Assembly: GCF_900107455.1 (NCBI RefSeq)
Contig: NZ_FNQB01000001.1
Coordinates: 1,736,001 to 1,800,000 of the forward strand
Origin: Asanoa ishikariensis
Lineage (GTDB): Bacteria > Actinomycetota > Actinomycetes > Mycobacteriales > Micromonosporaceae
Reading direction: 5' to 3'
Length of the DNA: 64,000 nucleotides
The position numbers and the translations under genes were made by a program. The notes under the pieces are model-generated. The model worked only from the letters and a program-made list of their open reading frames with translations, was not told where the DNA came from and ran no database searches. Positions 34,712 through 42,808 of the stretch are shown here, piece after piece. How positions within the stretch are numbered: position 1 is the stretch's first letter; every line of letters begins with the position of its first letter.

Positions 34712-34725
34712 CTTAGAAAGCTAAG
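34712..34725. promoter_or_regulatory. Small dyad upstream of the DinB-like gene
   Basis: CTTAG and CTAAG form a 5-base inverted repeat around AAAG, 16 bases before the start codon. The form TTAG-N4-CTAA is common for MarR/PadR-type operators. The signal is short and could be chance. Confidence 0.35.
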
Positions 34726-34836
34726 CGCGACACGCCAGGCTTTCGCGCCGAATCCGACCAAGTTCCGTGATTCGCCTTTTATGCGAAGTTTCTCTGCATA
34801 TATTCGGCCCTGGGAGTGTTGTGAAGGGAGAAACCA

Positions 34837-35547
34837 ATGGGGAAACTGCGCACGAGGGTGGGCTTGGGCGCGGCGGTGGTCGGGTTCGCGCTGGCGCTGA
34901 GCTCGCCGGCGTTCGCGGACGGTGCTCGCTTTCAGATCACCAGTCCGCAGACCGGCTCGACCATCTCGAACACGCCGACCGTGAGGGGCATCGGGCAGCC
35001 TGGCGCCCGGGTCGCGGTCGAAGCGCTCAGCCAGCGGAACAACGACAACAACCACTGGAACAACGGCAACGGCCAGCCTGGCAACAACGGTCCGGGCAAC
35101 AACCAGCCGGGCAACGGTCCGGGCAACAACGGTCCGGGCAACAACGGTCCGGGCAACAACCAGCCCGGCAACGGTGCCAGCAACGGTCCGGGTAACAACC
35201 AGCCCGGCAACAACGGCAACCAGTGGAATAACGAACGGCCGACAGAGAGCGACGCTGCCGCGGCCGGCACCTGCAACACCACGGTCGGCCAGAACGGTTA
35301 CTGGTCGTGCACGATCTCGCCGCGCCTGCGGCCGGGGACCTACCGGGTAGTCGCGCGGCAGAGCATCCCGGGCGGCGGCAACGAGGTCTCCTCCGTCGAC
35401 AACCTCACGGTGCCCGGCGGCGCGCTGCCGGTCACGCCGGGTCCCGACCCGGTTCCGGTCGTCGCGGGCGGCCTGGTGCTGCTCGCCGGCGGCGCCATCG
35501 TCATCGCCGCGACCCGCACCCGCCGTCGCGGGAAGCACGCGGCCTAG
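34837..35547 (+). CDS. Surface protein with PGNN repeats inside an Ig-like domain
   Basis: A 236-residue secreted protein. The signal peptide ends SSPAFA. An Ig-like fold starts at about residue 32 (FQITSPQTGSTISNTPTVRG) and resumes after residue 145 (CNTTVGQNGYWSCTISPRLRPG). Between them lie about 70 residues of NNGPGNNQPGNG-type repeats. A C-terminal transmembrane helix and basic tail (VVAGGLVLLAGGAIVIAA, then RTRRRGKHAA) anchor it to the membrane. There is no sortase LPXTG box. It probably spans the cell wall. Function is unknown. Confidence 0.75.
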   Translation: MGKLRTRVGLGAAVVGFALALSSPAFADGARFQITSPQTGSTISNTPTVRGIGQPGARVAVEALSQRNNDNNHWNNGNGQPGNNGPGNNQPGNGPGNNGPGNNGPGNNQPGNGASNGPGNNQPGNNGNQWNNERPTESDAAAAGTCNTTVGQNGYWSCTISPRLRPGTYRVVARQSIPGGGNEVSSVDNLTVPGGALPVTPGPDPVPVVAGGLVLLAGGAIVIAATRTRRRGKHAA

Positions 35548-35560
35548 GTGCCCACACCCG

Positions 35561-35596
35561 AGGTGGAGTCGCCCGCGGTCGCGGGCGGCTCCACCT
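35561..35596 (+). terminator. Terminator hairpin
   Basis: AGGTGGAG-CGCCCGC and GCGGGCG-CTCCACCT pair over 15 bases with one wobble around GGTC, followed by TT, 13 bases after the PGNN-protein stop. Confidence 0.75.
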
Positions 35597-35635
35597 TCGG
35601 CTTTGTCCAGGTCGCGGCGGGGTAAGGACGAGATC

Positions 35636-36052
35636 GTGACCGACCAGCACGAACGCCCGCCCGGGCTCGACGACGACACGGTTGCCGCCCTCGGCAAGCT
35701 CAGCGAGGCATTGGAGACCGTCGAGCGGGTACGGGGCCACCTGTACTCGATGCACCAGCTCACCGGGCACGCCGACCTGATGCTCGACGAGGCGGTCGAC
35801 CTGCTCCGCCGGGCGGGCCACGACGACTTCGCGGACGCGGTGCGGGACGAGCTGATCGGCCGCAACGTCATCGAGGGCCGGTGGACCTACCAGATCGTCG
35901 AGGACTACGACGCCGGCTACTACGCGGCGTTCCGCGACCTCGAGTCGAGGGCGCGCGACCGGCTGGCGGGCGGGCGCCGCCACCTCTTCGAGGCGGAGAT
36001 GAAGGAACGCCGGCGGACCAAGGGCCGTCCCGGCCACGAGGCCGGACCCTAG
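35636..36052 (+). CDS. Conserved actinobacterial protein, unknown
   Basis: A 138-residue acidic helical protein. It contains KLSEALETVERVRGHLYSMH, then HADLMLDEAVDLLRRAGHDD and a GRWTYQIVEDYDAGYY segment. The sequence pattern is that of a small cytosolic helical bundle found widely in actinobacteria. No catalytic motif is visible. GTG at 35636 follows AAGGACGAG. It meets the hydrolase gene convergently with a four-base overlap. Confidence 0.75.
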   Translation: MTDQHERPPGLDDDTVAALGKLSEALETVERVRGHLYSMHQLTGHADLMLDEAVDLLRRAGHDDFADAVRDELIGRNVIEGRWTYQIVEDYDAGYYAAFRDLESRARDRLAGGRRHLFEAEMKERRRTKGRPGHEAGP

Positions 36053-37275
36053 TGTCGAGTCCCGCTCAGCACGGCCGTCGGGCGCAGGATCGAGTCCAGC
36101 CAGCCCAGCGCCCGTGCGTGGAACAGCGTCCGGGCACCCGCCTCGCAATGGTCGCCGGCACCCTCCGCCACGGTGAACGTGATCAGCTCCTTGCGGGTGG
36201 TCAGCGCGTCGTAGAGCTCGGGCGCCTGGGCACCCAGGGGGTCGGACTCCGCGTGGCAGACCAGGGTCGGGCAGGTGATCCGCCCGGCGCGGCCCTTGAG
36301 CGTGTAGTCCCGGAGCATGTCCAGATAGGTCATCGAGTCGGCCGCGCCGTGCACGAGCTGACCCCGGCGCAGCGACCAGCCGGCGGTCGGACGGCGATCC
36401 ATGCCGCGGAGCACCCGGCGCAGCAGCGCCGCCGATGACGAGCGCCCCTCGGCGAAGCCGCGCGCGATCGACGCCGGCATCCGCTGCAGCACCGCGTCGA
36501 ACAGGTCGTACTGGGCGCCGTCGGCGATGCACGCCGCCAGCCGGTGCTCGCCCGAGGCCGCCCGTGGTGCGAGGTACCCGCCGAGGCTGAGCCCGATCAG
36601 CGCGATCCGGTTGACGTCGACGTCGGGCAGCCCGAGCACGAAGTCGACCACGGGGGTGACCACGTTCTCGTAGTCCGGCCGCATGACCATGCCGCGCTGG
36701 AGCAGGGCCGTGCCCTGCCCCGGGCCGTCGAAGGTCAGCACGTCGTAGCCGCGGGCCAGCGCCGCGGCGCCGTTGAAGAAGTAGCCCTCCTCGGCCGTGC
36801 TGTCGTAGCCGCCCAGGCAGATCAGCATCGGCCGGTCCCGCGAGTCTCCGGCGCGGAAGAGATAGCCGGGCAGCGAGCCGTCCGGGAACGGGATCTCCAC
36901 CTGCTTGGGCGGCAGCGGCAACAGGGCGCATCCGCGCCGGAACGCGTCGGTCTGCCGCAGGTTGGCTTCGACCACCCGCCGGTCCAGGGGCGCGCCGAGC
37001 AGCATCGTGCCGGCGTTGCGGAAGTAGTTCGACGCCCGCCAGTACGCCAGCCGGGCGCTCTCCACGTGCCCGGCGGCCTCCTCGGCCTCGGCCAGCGCCT
37101 GGAGCCGGTTGGCGGTCAGCGTCCATTCGCCGTACCAACTGTCCAGGTCCGTGCCCTGGACCCGGGCCAGCGTCGACAGGCACTCGCCGATATCGGCGCC
37201 CCCGTACGGGGCATGGCCCATGGTCCGCAACGTCTGTGCGCCGAACAGCTCGTCCTTGGCGCCGATTCTGGTCAT
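36049..37275 (-). CDS. Alpha/beta-hydrolase, FrsA/pseudooxynicotine-hydrolase type
   Basis: A 408-residue hydrolase. A helical N-terminal region of about 130 residues precedes an alpha/beta domain with the nucleophile elbow GLSLGG, acid Asp in HAESDPLG and base in GAGDHCEAG. Family members cleave C-C or C-N bonds in heterocycles, or act as esterases; the substrate is unknown. ATG at 37275 follows GGAGG. A longer frame upstream overlaps the next genes antisense and is not real. Confidence 0.88.
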   Translation of the reverse strand: MTRIGAKDELFGAQTLRTMGHAPYGGADIGECLSTLARVQGTDLDSWYGEWTLTANRLQALAEAEEAAGHVESARLAYWRASNYFRNAGTMLLGAPLDRRVVEANLRQTDAFRRGCALLPLPPKQVEIPFPDGSLPGYLFRAGDSRDRPMLICLGGYDSTAEEGYFFNGAAALARGYDVLTFDGPGQGTALLQRGMVMRPDYENVVTPVVDFVLGLPDVDVNRIALIGLSLGGYLAPRAASGEHRLAACIADGAQYDLFDAVLQRMPASIARGFAEGRSSSAALLRRVLRGMDRRPTAGWSLRRGQLVHGAADSMTYLDMLRDYTLKGRAGRITCPTLVCHAESDPLGAQAPELYDALTTRKELITFTVAEGAGDHCEAGARTLFHARALGWLDSILRPTAVLSGTRH

Positions 37276-37365
37276 CGGAACCTCCACCTGGGCTGGCCTC
37301 TGGCCAGCGTCGCACGGCCCGGACTGGCAGGCTGGGTAAAGCCGAAAGCAGGGGAGAAACCGATC

Positions 37366-37824
37366 ATGACAAGCCGGGGGTACGAGGACTCTGCGCTGCC
37401 GCCGATCGTCCGGGAGCTGGTGGTGCCGGTGGGGCCGACCGAGGCCTTCGACCTGTTCACCGGCCGGATCGGCGACTGGTGGCCGAGGGCGTTCACCGCC
37501 AGCGGCGACGCGCTCGCCGCCGTGGTCCTGGAGCCCCGGGTCGGCGGCCGCGTCTACGAGCGGGCCGCCGACGGCGCCGAGCAGGAGTGGGGCGAGGTCG
37601 GGATCTGGGAGCTGTCGGCCCGGGTCGCGCTGAGCTGGACGCACGGCCTGCGCACGCCGGGGGCCACCCTGGTCGACGTGAGCTTCACGCCGGACGGCTC
37701 GGTCACCGACGTGCGCCTGGAGCACAGCGGCTGGCACGCCGACCAGACCGCCGACCACGCCCGCTTCGCGCAGGACGGTGGCTGGACCCAGGTCCTCGAG
37801 TCCTACCGCGCGAAGGCGATCTAG
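37366..37824 (+). CDS. AHSA1/SRPBCC-domain protein
   Basis: A 152-residue START-like protein. It contains AFDLFTGRIGDWWPRAF, a Gly-rich turn LEPRVGGRVYE and WGEVGIWELSARVALSW, the normal AHSA1 sequence pattern. The fold binds hydrophobic ligands; no enzyme residues are apparent. ATG at 37366 is preceded by AGGGGAG. It is divergent from the hydrolase gene and meets the MFS gene convergently with a four-base overlap. Confidence 0.87.
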   Translation: MTSRGYEDSALPPIVRELVVPVGPTEAFDLFTGRIGDWWPRAFTASGDALAAVVLEPRVGGRVYERAADGAEQEWGEVGIWELSARVALSWTHGLRTPGATLVDVSFTPDGSVTDVRLEHSGWHADQTADHARFAQDGGWTQVLESYRAKAI

Positions 37825-39170
37825 ACCCGGCGGGCGACGGCGACGGCGGCCGCGCCGAGCAGGGTCGAGAGCGTGAGGGTGCCGGCGAAGGACCACCAGG
37901 CGCCGATGCCGGCCAGCGACTGGAACAGCAGGCCGGCCAGCGCGAGGGCGAGGCTGCCGCCGACCACGTCGGCGATGCTCTTGGCGGCCGTGTTGAAGCC
38001 CTGGGTGCCCGGTGCCGAGGCGGCCAGCACCAGCGTGCTGACCCGGGGATACATCAGGCCCATGCCGCCGCCGGCCAGCAGCCAGCCGGCGCCGACGAAC
38101 AGCCAGTGAGGGCTGACCAGGGCGGTCACCAGTTCGGCGGCGGCGCCGGTGGCGAGGAACAGCGCGCCGAGCCGGAGCACCGCCGAGTCCGTCCACCGGT
38201 CGCCGATCCGGCCCTGCACGTGTGAGCCGGCCGCCCAGGCGATCGCCCCGACGGTCAGCGTGAAGCCGGACAGCCAACCGGGCAGCCCGTACCGGTCGTG
38301 CAGGAGCAGCGGCAGGTAGACCTCGGTGCTGAAGAAGGTGCCACCGGCGGCGGCGCTGAGCAGCACCGCGCCGGGCAGGCCCGGTCGGGCGCGCAGCGTG
38401 CCGGGCGGCAGCAGCGTGCGGACGGTGGCCAGCACGAGCGCGCCGGCGACCGCCACGACGACCCACCCACGGGCGTCCGGCAGCTCACTGGACAACCCGG
38501 CCGCCACCGCCGCGGAGGCCACCACCGCCGCCGCTGCGATCCGCCGGCCGGCGCCGGCCGTGACCTTGCCGGGCGCGACGACCGTGGCCCGGAGCACGGG
38601 CACGATCACCAGCGTCGCGGCGGCGACCAGCACCAGCACGCCGAGGAACACCCAGTGCCAGCTCCACGCGTCGGCGACCAGACCGGCGACGAACGGGCCG
38701 ACCATCGACGGCACCACCCAGGCGGCGGCGAACAGCCCGAAGATGCGCGGGTGCAGCGCGGCGGGGTAGACGGCGGCGACGAGCACGTACAGCGCGACCG
38801 TGATGCCGCCGGCGCCGAGCCCCTGTAGGAACCGGCCGCCGACGAAGACACCCATGGTGCCGGCCGTGCCGGCGACCGCCAGGCCGAGAGCGAAGACGAC
38901 GATCGCCACCAGCAGCGCCCGCCGCGGGCCATGCCGGTCGGCCCAGGCGCCGGCGACCACGCTGCCGACCACGCTGGCCGCGGTGGTCGACACGAAGGCC
39001 AGCGAGTAGAGCGCGCGACCGTCGAGCTCGGCCGTGATGGTGGGCATCACGGTGGTGACCGCGAGGGCCTCGAACGCGGCCAGGAAGACCAGGCTGGTCG
39101 AGCCGGCGGTGGCCAGCGCGTACCGGCGGCTGAAGAGCTGGGTGTCGGGTTCGACTGCGGTGACGGTCAC
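37821..39170 (-). CDS. MFS multidrug exporter, SoxR-box controlled
   Basis: A 449-residue transporter of the DHA2/14-TM drug-antiporter type. TM1 contains FLAAFEALAVTTVMPTI, and the loop 2-3 motif is GAWADRHGPRRA. It exports hydrophobic compounds using the proton gradient. The start GTG at 39170 lies 16 bases behind the core of a SoxR-like box, at the position where transcription should begin, so the mRNA may be leaderless. An in-frame TTG at 39191 would lie inside the box and is rejected. Confidence 0.88.
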   Translation of the reverse strand: MTVTAVEPDTQLFSRRYALATAGSTSLVFLAAFEALAVTTVMPTITAELDGRALYSLAFVSTTAASVVGSVVAGAWADRHGPRRALLVAIVVFALGLAVAGTAGTMGVFVGGRFLQGLGAGGITVALYVLVAAVYPAALHPRIFGLFAAAWVVPSMVGPFVAGLVADAWSWHWVFLGVLVLVAAATLVIVPVLRATVVAPGKVTAGAGRRIAAAAVVASAAVAAGLSSELPDARGWVVVAVAGALVLATVRTLLPPGTLRARPGLPGAVLLSAAAGGTFFSTEVYLPLLLHDRYGLPGWLSGFTLTVGAIAWAAGSHVQGRIGDRWTDSAVLRLGALFLATGAAAELVTALVSPHWLFVGAGWLLAGGGMGLMYPRVSTLVLAASAPGTQGFNTAAKSIADVVGGSLALALAGLLFQSLAGIGAWWSFAGTLTLSTLLGAAAVAVARRV

Positions 39171-39183
39171 CGCACGATGATGG

Positions 39184-39205
39184 GACCTCAAGCGGGCTTG
39201 AGGTC
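39184..39205 (-). promoter_or_regulatory. SoxR/MerR-like promoter box before MFS exporter
   Basis: The minus strand has GACCTCAAGC, two bases, then GCTTGAGGTC, a perfect 10-base dyad. The arms CCTCAAG-N4-CTTGAGG equal those of the enterobacterial SoxR box. TTGACC begins the -35 just outside, and CATCAT follows 19 bases later as -10, the stretched spacing of MerR-family promoters. Confidence 0.8.
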
Positions 39206-39214
39206 AACCGGGTT

Positions 39215-40246
39215 TCAGCCCTCCGGCGTGTGCTCCAGCGGCACCGCTTCGTCGTCGCGCACCGGTCCGGGCGGGGTGCCGTCGCCGAACGGGCGCCCGC
39301 CGAGCACCTCCCGGCCGTGCGGCGTGAGCCAGCCCGACAGGTCCGGACCCGCCGGCACGATCCCGGTCGGGTTGATGTCGCGGTGCACCTCGTAGTAGTG
39401 GCGCTTGATGTGGTCGAAGTCGACGGTGTCGCCGAAGCCCGGAGTGACGAACAGATCCCGCGCGTACGCCCAGAGCACCGGCATCTCGGTCAGCTTCTGC
39501 CGGTTGCACTTGAAGTGTCCGTGGTAGACGGCGTCGAAGCGGACCAGCGTGGTGAACAGCCGGACGTCGGCCTCGGTGATCGTGTCACCGACGAGGTAGC
39601 GCTGGCCTTCGAGTCGGTCCGAGAGCCAGTCGAGCCGATCGAAGAGCCGGGTGTACGCCTTTTCGTACGCCTCCTGGGTGCCCGCGAAGCCGGCCCGGTA
39701 GACGCCGTTGTTGACGTCCTTGAAGACCACCTCGTTGACCGCGTCGATCTCCGGGCGGAGCGCCTCCGGGTAGAGCTCCGGCGCGCCCGGGCGTTGGTGG
39801 TCGCGCCACTCCAGCGACATGTCGATGGTGATCTGCGGGTAGTCGTTCGTGACCACCTGGCCGGTGGTGACGTCGACGATCGCCGGCACCGTGATGCCCC
39901 GCTCGTAGTCGGGGAAGCGCTTGAAGAACGCCTGCTGGAGCCGCTCGTAGCCGAGCACCGGGTCGATCCCGCCGGGAGCGAGGTCGAACGTCCAGCTCCG
40001 CTTGTCGTGCGTGGGCCCGGCGATGGCCATCGAGATCGCGTCCTCCAGCCCGAGCAGCCGACGGACGATCACCGCGCGGCTGGCCCAGGGACAGGCCCGG
40101 CTCACGACCAGCCGGTAGCGGCCGGGTTCGACCGGGTAGCCGTCGCGCCCGTCCCGGGTGATCCGGGAGGCGATGTAGCGCTGGTCACGGGTGAACTCGC
40201 CGGCGGGGTTGAGGTAGACACCCTGCTCGGTCGTGGTGTCGGGCAT
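39215..40246 (-). CDS. Glutathionyl-hydroquinone-reductase-type GST (YqjG/ECM4 family)
   Basis: A 343-residue Xi-class GST homologue. The catalytic Cys is in SRACPWASR, in the usual CPWA motif. The C-terminal helical domain carries GDTITEADVRLFTTLVRFDAVY and HYYEVHRDINPTGIVP. In proteobacteria it reduces glutathionyl-hydroquinones. Actinobacteria make mycothiol instead of glutathione, so a mycothiolated quinol is the likely substrate. ATG 40246 is chosen; ATG 40255 is possible. It lies 24 bases upstream of a quinone/drug-stress exporter on the same strand. Confidence 0.9.
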   Translation of the reverse strand: MPDTTTEQGVYLNPAGEFTRDQRYIASRITRDGRDGYPVEPGRYRLVVSRACPWASRAVIVRRLLGLEDAISMAIAGPTHDKRSWTFDLAPGGIDPVLGYERLQQAFFKRFPDYERGITVPAIVDVTTGQVVTNDYPQITIDMSLEWRDHQRPGAPELYPEALRPEIDAVNEVVFKDVNNGVYRAGFAGTQEAYEKAYTRLFDRLDWLSDRLEGQRYLVGDTITEADVRLFTTLVRFDAVYHGHFKCNRQKLTEMPVLWAYARDLFVTPGFGDTVDFDHIKRHYYEVHRDINPTGIVPAGPDLSGWLTPHGREVLGGRPFGDGTPPGPVRDDEAVPLEHTPEG

Positions 40247-40378
40247 GCGTCCCATAGTGCCTCGCGAACCGGCCGACCGCCCGTCCAGATCTTCCCGCCG
40301 GGTTGCGCCGCGGGGTAGCTTGACCAAGCATCGATGCTGGTCGAGTTTTCCGTCCCGAACGCCAGGAGGCATTCATCC

Positions 40379-41362
40379 ATGTGCGTCAACGACCAAGAAG
40401 CTCACGAGAGCGCTCCTGCACTGACCGAGGAGCAACGGATCACCCTGACCCGGCGCGGCGCGCTGAGGGCGGCGACCGTCGCCGCGGCGGCGGGGGCCGT
40501 CGGCGCCGCTGGCGGCCTGGCTGCGGCGTCTCCGGCGAGCGCGGGCGGGCGCGGCGGCACAAGCCACGGCCGGGTGCCCCGCGACCAGATCAGCGTGCAG
40601 CTGTACACGTTGCGTGACCAGCTCGCCGCCGACCTGCCGGGCACGCTGCGCGCACTCGCCGACATCGGCTACACCCGGGTCGAGCACGCCGGTTTCGTCG
40701 GCCGCACCGCTGCCCAGTTCAAGGCCGCGCTGGACGCGGTCGGCCTGCGGGCGACCTCCGGGCACGTCGGCATACCGCAGCCGTTCGACGCCGCGTCGTG
40801 GCAGGCCGCACTGGCCGACGCGCGGCTGCTCCGCCAGCGCTACATCGTCCACCCGTTCTTCGGCGTCGGCGCCAACGGCGTCATCCGCGACTCGGCGACC
40901 TACCGGGCGTTCGCCCGCGACCTCAACAAGGCCGGCGCGCTGGCCAAGAAGGCCGGGCTGCGCTTCGGCTATCACAACCACCACTTCGAGTTCTTCCGCC
41001 TCGATGGTGGCACCACCACCGGCTGGGACATCCTCACCGGTGAGACCGATCCCGACCTGGTGCACCTCGAGGTCGACCTGTTCTGGGTCACCCGGGGAGC
41101 GCACGACCCGGTCGACGTGATCCGCGCCAACCGCGGCCGGATCAAGCAGTTCCACGTCAAGGACCTGGGCGACAGCGGCTCGTTCGCGGACGTCGGTGAC
41201 GGCCTCATCGACTTCGCACGCATCTTCCAGCACGGCCGAGAGGCCGGCATCGACGAGTACATCGTCGAGCGCGACGACGCCGGCACGTCACCGCGCACAC
41301 CGGCGCAGGCGATCGACACGGCCCGCGTCGGCTACAACTACCTCGCGAACTTGCGATTCTAA
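40379..41362 (+). CDS. Tat-exported sugar-isomerase-like TIM-barrel protein
   Basis: A 327-residue protein. The twin-arginine signal is TRRGALRAATVAAAAGAVGA, ending ASA near residue 55. The mature AP-endonuclease-2/xylose-isomerase-like barrel shows VQLYTLRDQL, FGYHNHHFEF, LEVDLFWVTRGAHDP and KQFHVKDL, with His, Asp and Glu metal ligands in order. Exported members act on sugars or inositols outside the cell. ATG at 40379 follows GGAGG at a long 12-base spacing. A terminator shared with the conservon lies behind it. Confidence 0.9.
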   Translation: MCVNDQEAHESAPALTEEQRITLTRRGALRAATVAAAAGAVGAAGGLAAASPASAGGRGGTSHGRVPRDQISVQLYTLRDQLAADLPGTLRALADIGYTRVEHAGFVGRTAAQFKAALDAVGLRATSGHVGIPQPFDAASWQAALADARLLRQRYIVHPFFGVGANGVIRDSATYRAFARDLNKAGALAKKAGLRFGYHNHHFEFFRLDGGTTTGWDILTGETDPDLVHLEVDLFWVTRGAHDPVDVIRANRGRIKQFHVKDLGDSGSFADVGDGLIDFARIFQHGREAGIDEYIVERDDAGTSPRTPAQAIDTARVGYNYLANLRF

Positions 41363-41372
41363 AGAGGACGGT

Positions 41373-41410
41373 CGCGGTTCGCCTCAGCCGACAGGTGCGG
41401 GCGAACCGCG
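41373..41410. terminator. Bidirectional terminator
   Basis: CGCGGTTCGCC and GGCGAACCGCG form a perfect 11-base stem with a 16-base loop. The loop covers the stop codon of the conservon GTPase gene, and the left arm is 11 bases after the TIM-barrel stop. It can serve both convergent transcripts. Confidence 0.6.
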
Positions 41411-41992
41411 GCCGAACTCCTCCCGTAGCGCCCGCATCGCGTGCTCGACGACCTCGATGAGCGTCTGCTTGACGGCCTCACGGCGGCGGGCGTCGGTCAT
41501 CAGCAGCGGCACGCTGGCCGGGATGGCGAGCGCCTCGCGCACCTCGTCGACCTCGTACGTCGGTGCGCCGTCGAAGCAGTTGAGCGCCACCAGGTACGGC
41601 AGGTTGTGCTTCTCGAAGTAGTCGAGCGGCGCGAACGCGTCGGTGATCCGCCTGGTGTCGACCAGCACCACCGCACCGACCGCGCCGCGGACGAGCTCGT
41701 CCCACATGAACCAGAACCGGGTCTGCCCGGGCGTGCCGAACAGGTAGAGGATCAGGTCCTCGGCCATCGTGATCCGGCCGAAGTCCATCGCCACCGTGGT
41801 GGTCTCCTTCTCCGGCACCTTCGACCGATCGTCGATGCCCGAGCCGGCCGTGGTCAACAGCGCCTCGGTGGTCAGGGGAGTGATCTCGGAGACCGCGCCG
41901 ACCATCGTGGTCTTGCCCACGCCGAAGCCTCCGGCGACGACGATCTTCGCCGAGATGATGCCCCGCTCGCGGTCAAAGCCTGCGTAGTCCAC
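41384..41992 (-). CDS. cvnD: Conservon GTPase (CvnD type)
   Basis: A 202-residue small Ras/MglA-like GTPase. The P-loop is GGFGVGKTTM at about residue 20, with DFGRI and LFGTPGQTRFW as switch II and ALNCFDG in place of NKxD. In actinobacteria it forms a membrane-associated complex with CvnA-C, comparable to a eukaryotic G-protein signalling unit. GTG at 41992 overlaps the DUF742 gene by 20 bases. It is the last gene of the operon. Confidence 0.94.
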   Translation of the reverse strand: MDYAGFDRERGIISAKIVVAGGFGVGKTTMVGAVSEITPLTTEALLTTAGSGIDDRSKVPEKETTTVAMDFGRITMAEDLILYLFGTPGQTRFWFMWDELVRGAVGAVVLVDTRRITDAFAPLDYFEKHNLPYLVALNCFDGAPTYEVDEVREALAIPASVPLLMTDARRREAVKQTLIEVVEHAMRALREEFGRGSPAPVG

Positions 41993-42338
41993 TTAGCACC
42001 CTCTCCAACATTTCCATCCGTTCCTCAAAGCGCTGGGCGGGTGCGGCGCTGTGCAGCGTCAGCAGCCCTTCGCCGACCATGTCGGCCACGATCACCCGGG
42101 CGACACCGAGCGGCAGACGGGTGTACGCGGCGATCTCGGCCAGCGACTGGGGCGTGGACTGGCAGATCTGCGCGATCCGGTACTTGTCGTGGCCGGCGAA
42201 CCTGGCCTCGGTGACCGCCTGCACGCTGGCCGTGAGCACGGCCTCGAGGGCGATGTGCCGCGACGGTTCGGTGCGGCCGCGGGTAACCGCGTACGGGCGC
42301 ACCAGCGCGCCCCTGGGATCGCTGTGCGGCGGTTCCAT
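41973..42338 (-). CDS. cvnC: Conservon DUF742 protein (CvnC type)
   Basis: A 121-residue DUF742 protein containing VRPYAVTRGRTEP near the N-terminus and a winged-helix-like middle (ICQSTPQSLAEIAAYTRLPLGVARVI). The family acts as the third component of conservon signalling. ATG at 42338 has GAGGAGGT upstream. It is 53 bases behind cvnB and overlaps cvnD. Confidence 0.94.
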   Translation of the reverse strand: MEPPHSDPRGALVRPYAVTRGRTEPSRHIALEAVLTASVQAVTEARFAGHDKYRIAQICQSTPQSLAEIAAYTRLPLGVARVIVADMVGEGLLTLHSAAPAQRFEERMEMLERVLSGLRRL

Positions 42339-42391
42339 GCGCGGTTACCTCCTCACGGTTGTGCGGGGGCGGCACGTTCTCGTCCACTGTG

Positions 42392-42808
42392 TTACGACCG
42401 ACGGCCTATCGCGGCTTCGCGGCGCTCCGGCGAGAGGGCCTTGCCGACGCGTTCGACCAGCAGGGCCATCTCGTAGCCGACCTGGCCGACGTCGCTGTTG
42501 CGGCCGGCCAGCACGGCCATCGACGAGCCGTCGCTGATCGACATCAGGAACAGGTAACCGCTGTGCATCTCGATCACGGTCTGGAGCACGTTGCCGCCGT
42601 CGAACATCCGCGCGGCACCGCTGGTCAGGCTGACCACGCCGGCCGTGATCGCGGAAAGCTGGTCGGCCCGGTCCGGGGGCAGGTCCCGCGACGACGCGAG
42701 CAGGAGACCGTCAGCGGAGACAGCGACCACGTGCGCGATGCCGGCGACGCTGTCGGCGAAGTTGCTCAGCAGCCAGGCCATGTCCTGCATGGTCGGTGCC
42801 CTGTTCAT
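42392..42808 (-). CDS. cvnB: Conservon roadblock/LC7 protein (CvnB type)
   Basis: A 138-residue roadblock/longin-like protein (DMAWLLSNFADSVAGIAHVV, then LTSGAARMFDGGNVLQTVIE). The fold acts as activator and scaffold for the small GTPase. ATG at 42808 has AAGGAGA and overlaps the histidine-kinase stop by four bases. Confidence 0.95.
   Translation of the reverse strand: MNRAPTMQDMAWLLSNFADSVAGIAHVVAVSADGLLLASSRDLPPDRADQLSAITAGVVSLTSGAARMFDGGNVLQTVIEMHSGYLFLMSISDGSSMAVLAGRNSDVGQVGYEMALLVERVGKALSPERREAAIGRRS

Noticed and set aside
37276-38466. Upstream extension of the FrsA-like hydrolase frame
   Set aside because: It covers the SRPBCC and MFS genes and has no homology; the ATG at 37275 with GGAGG is the real start.
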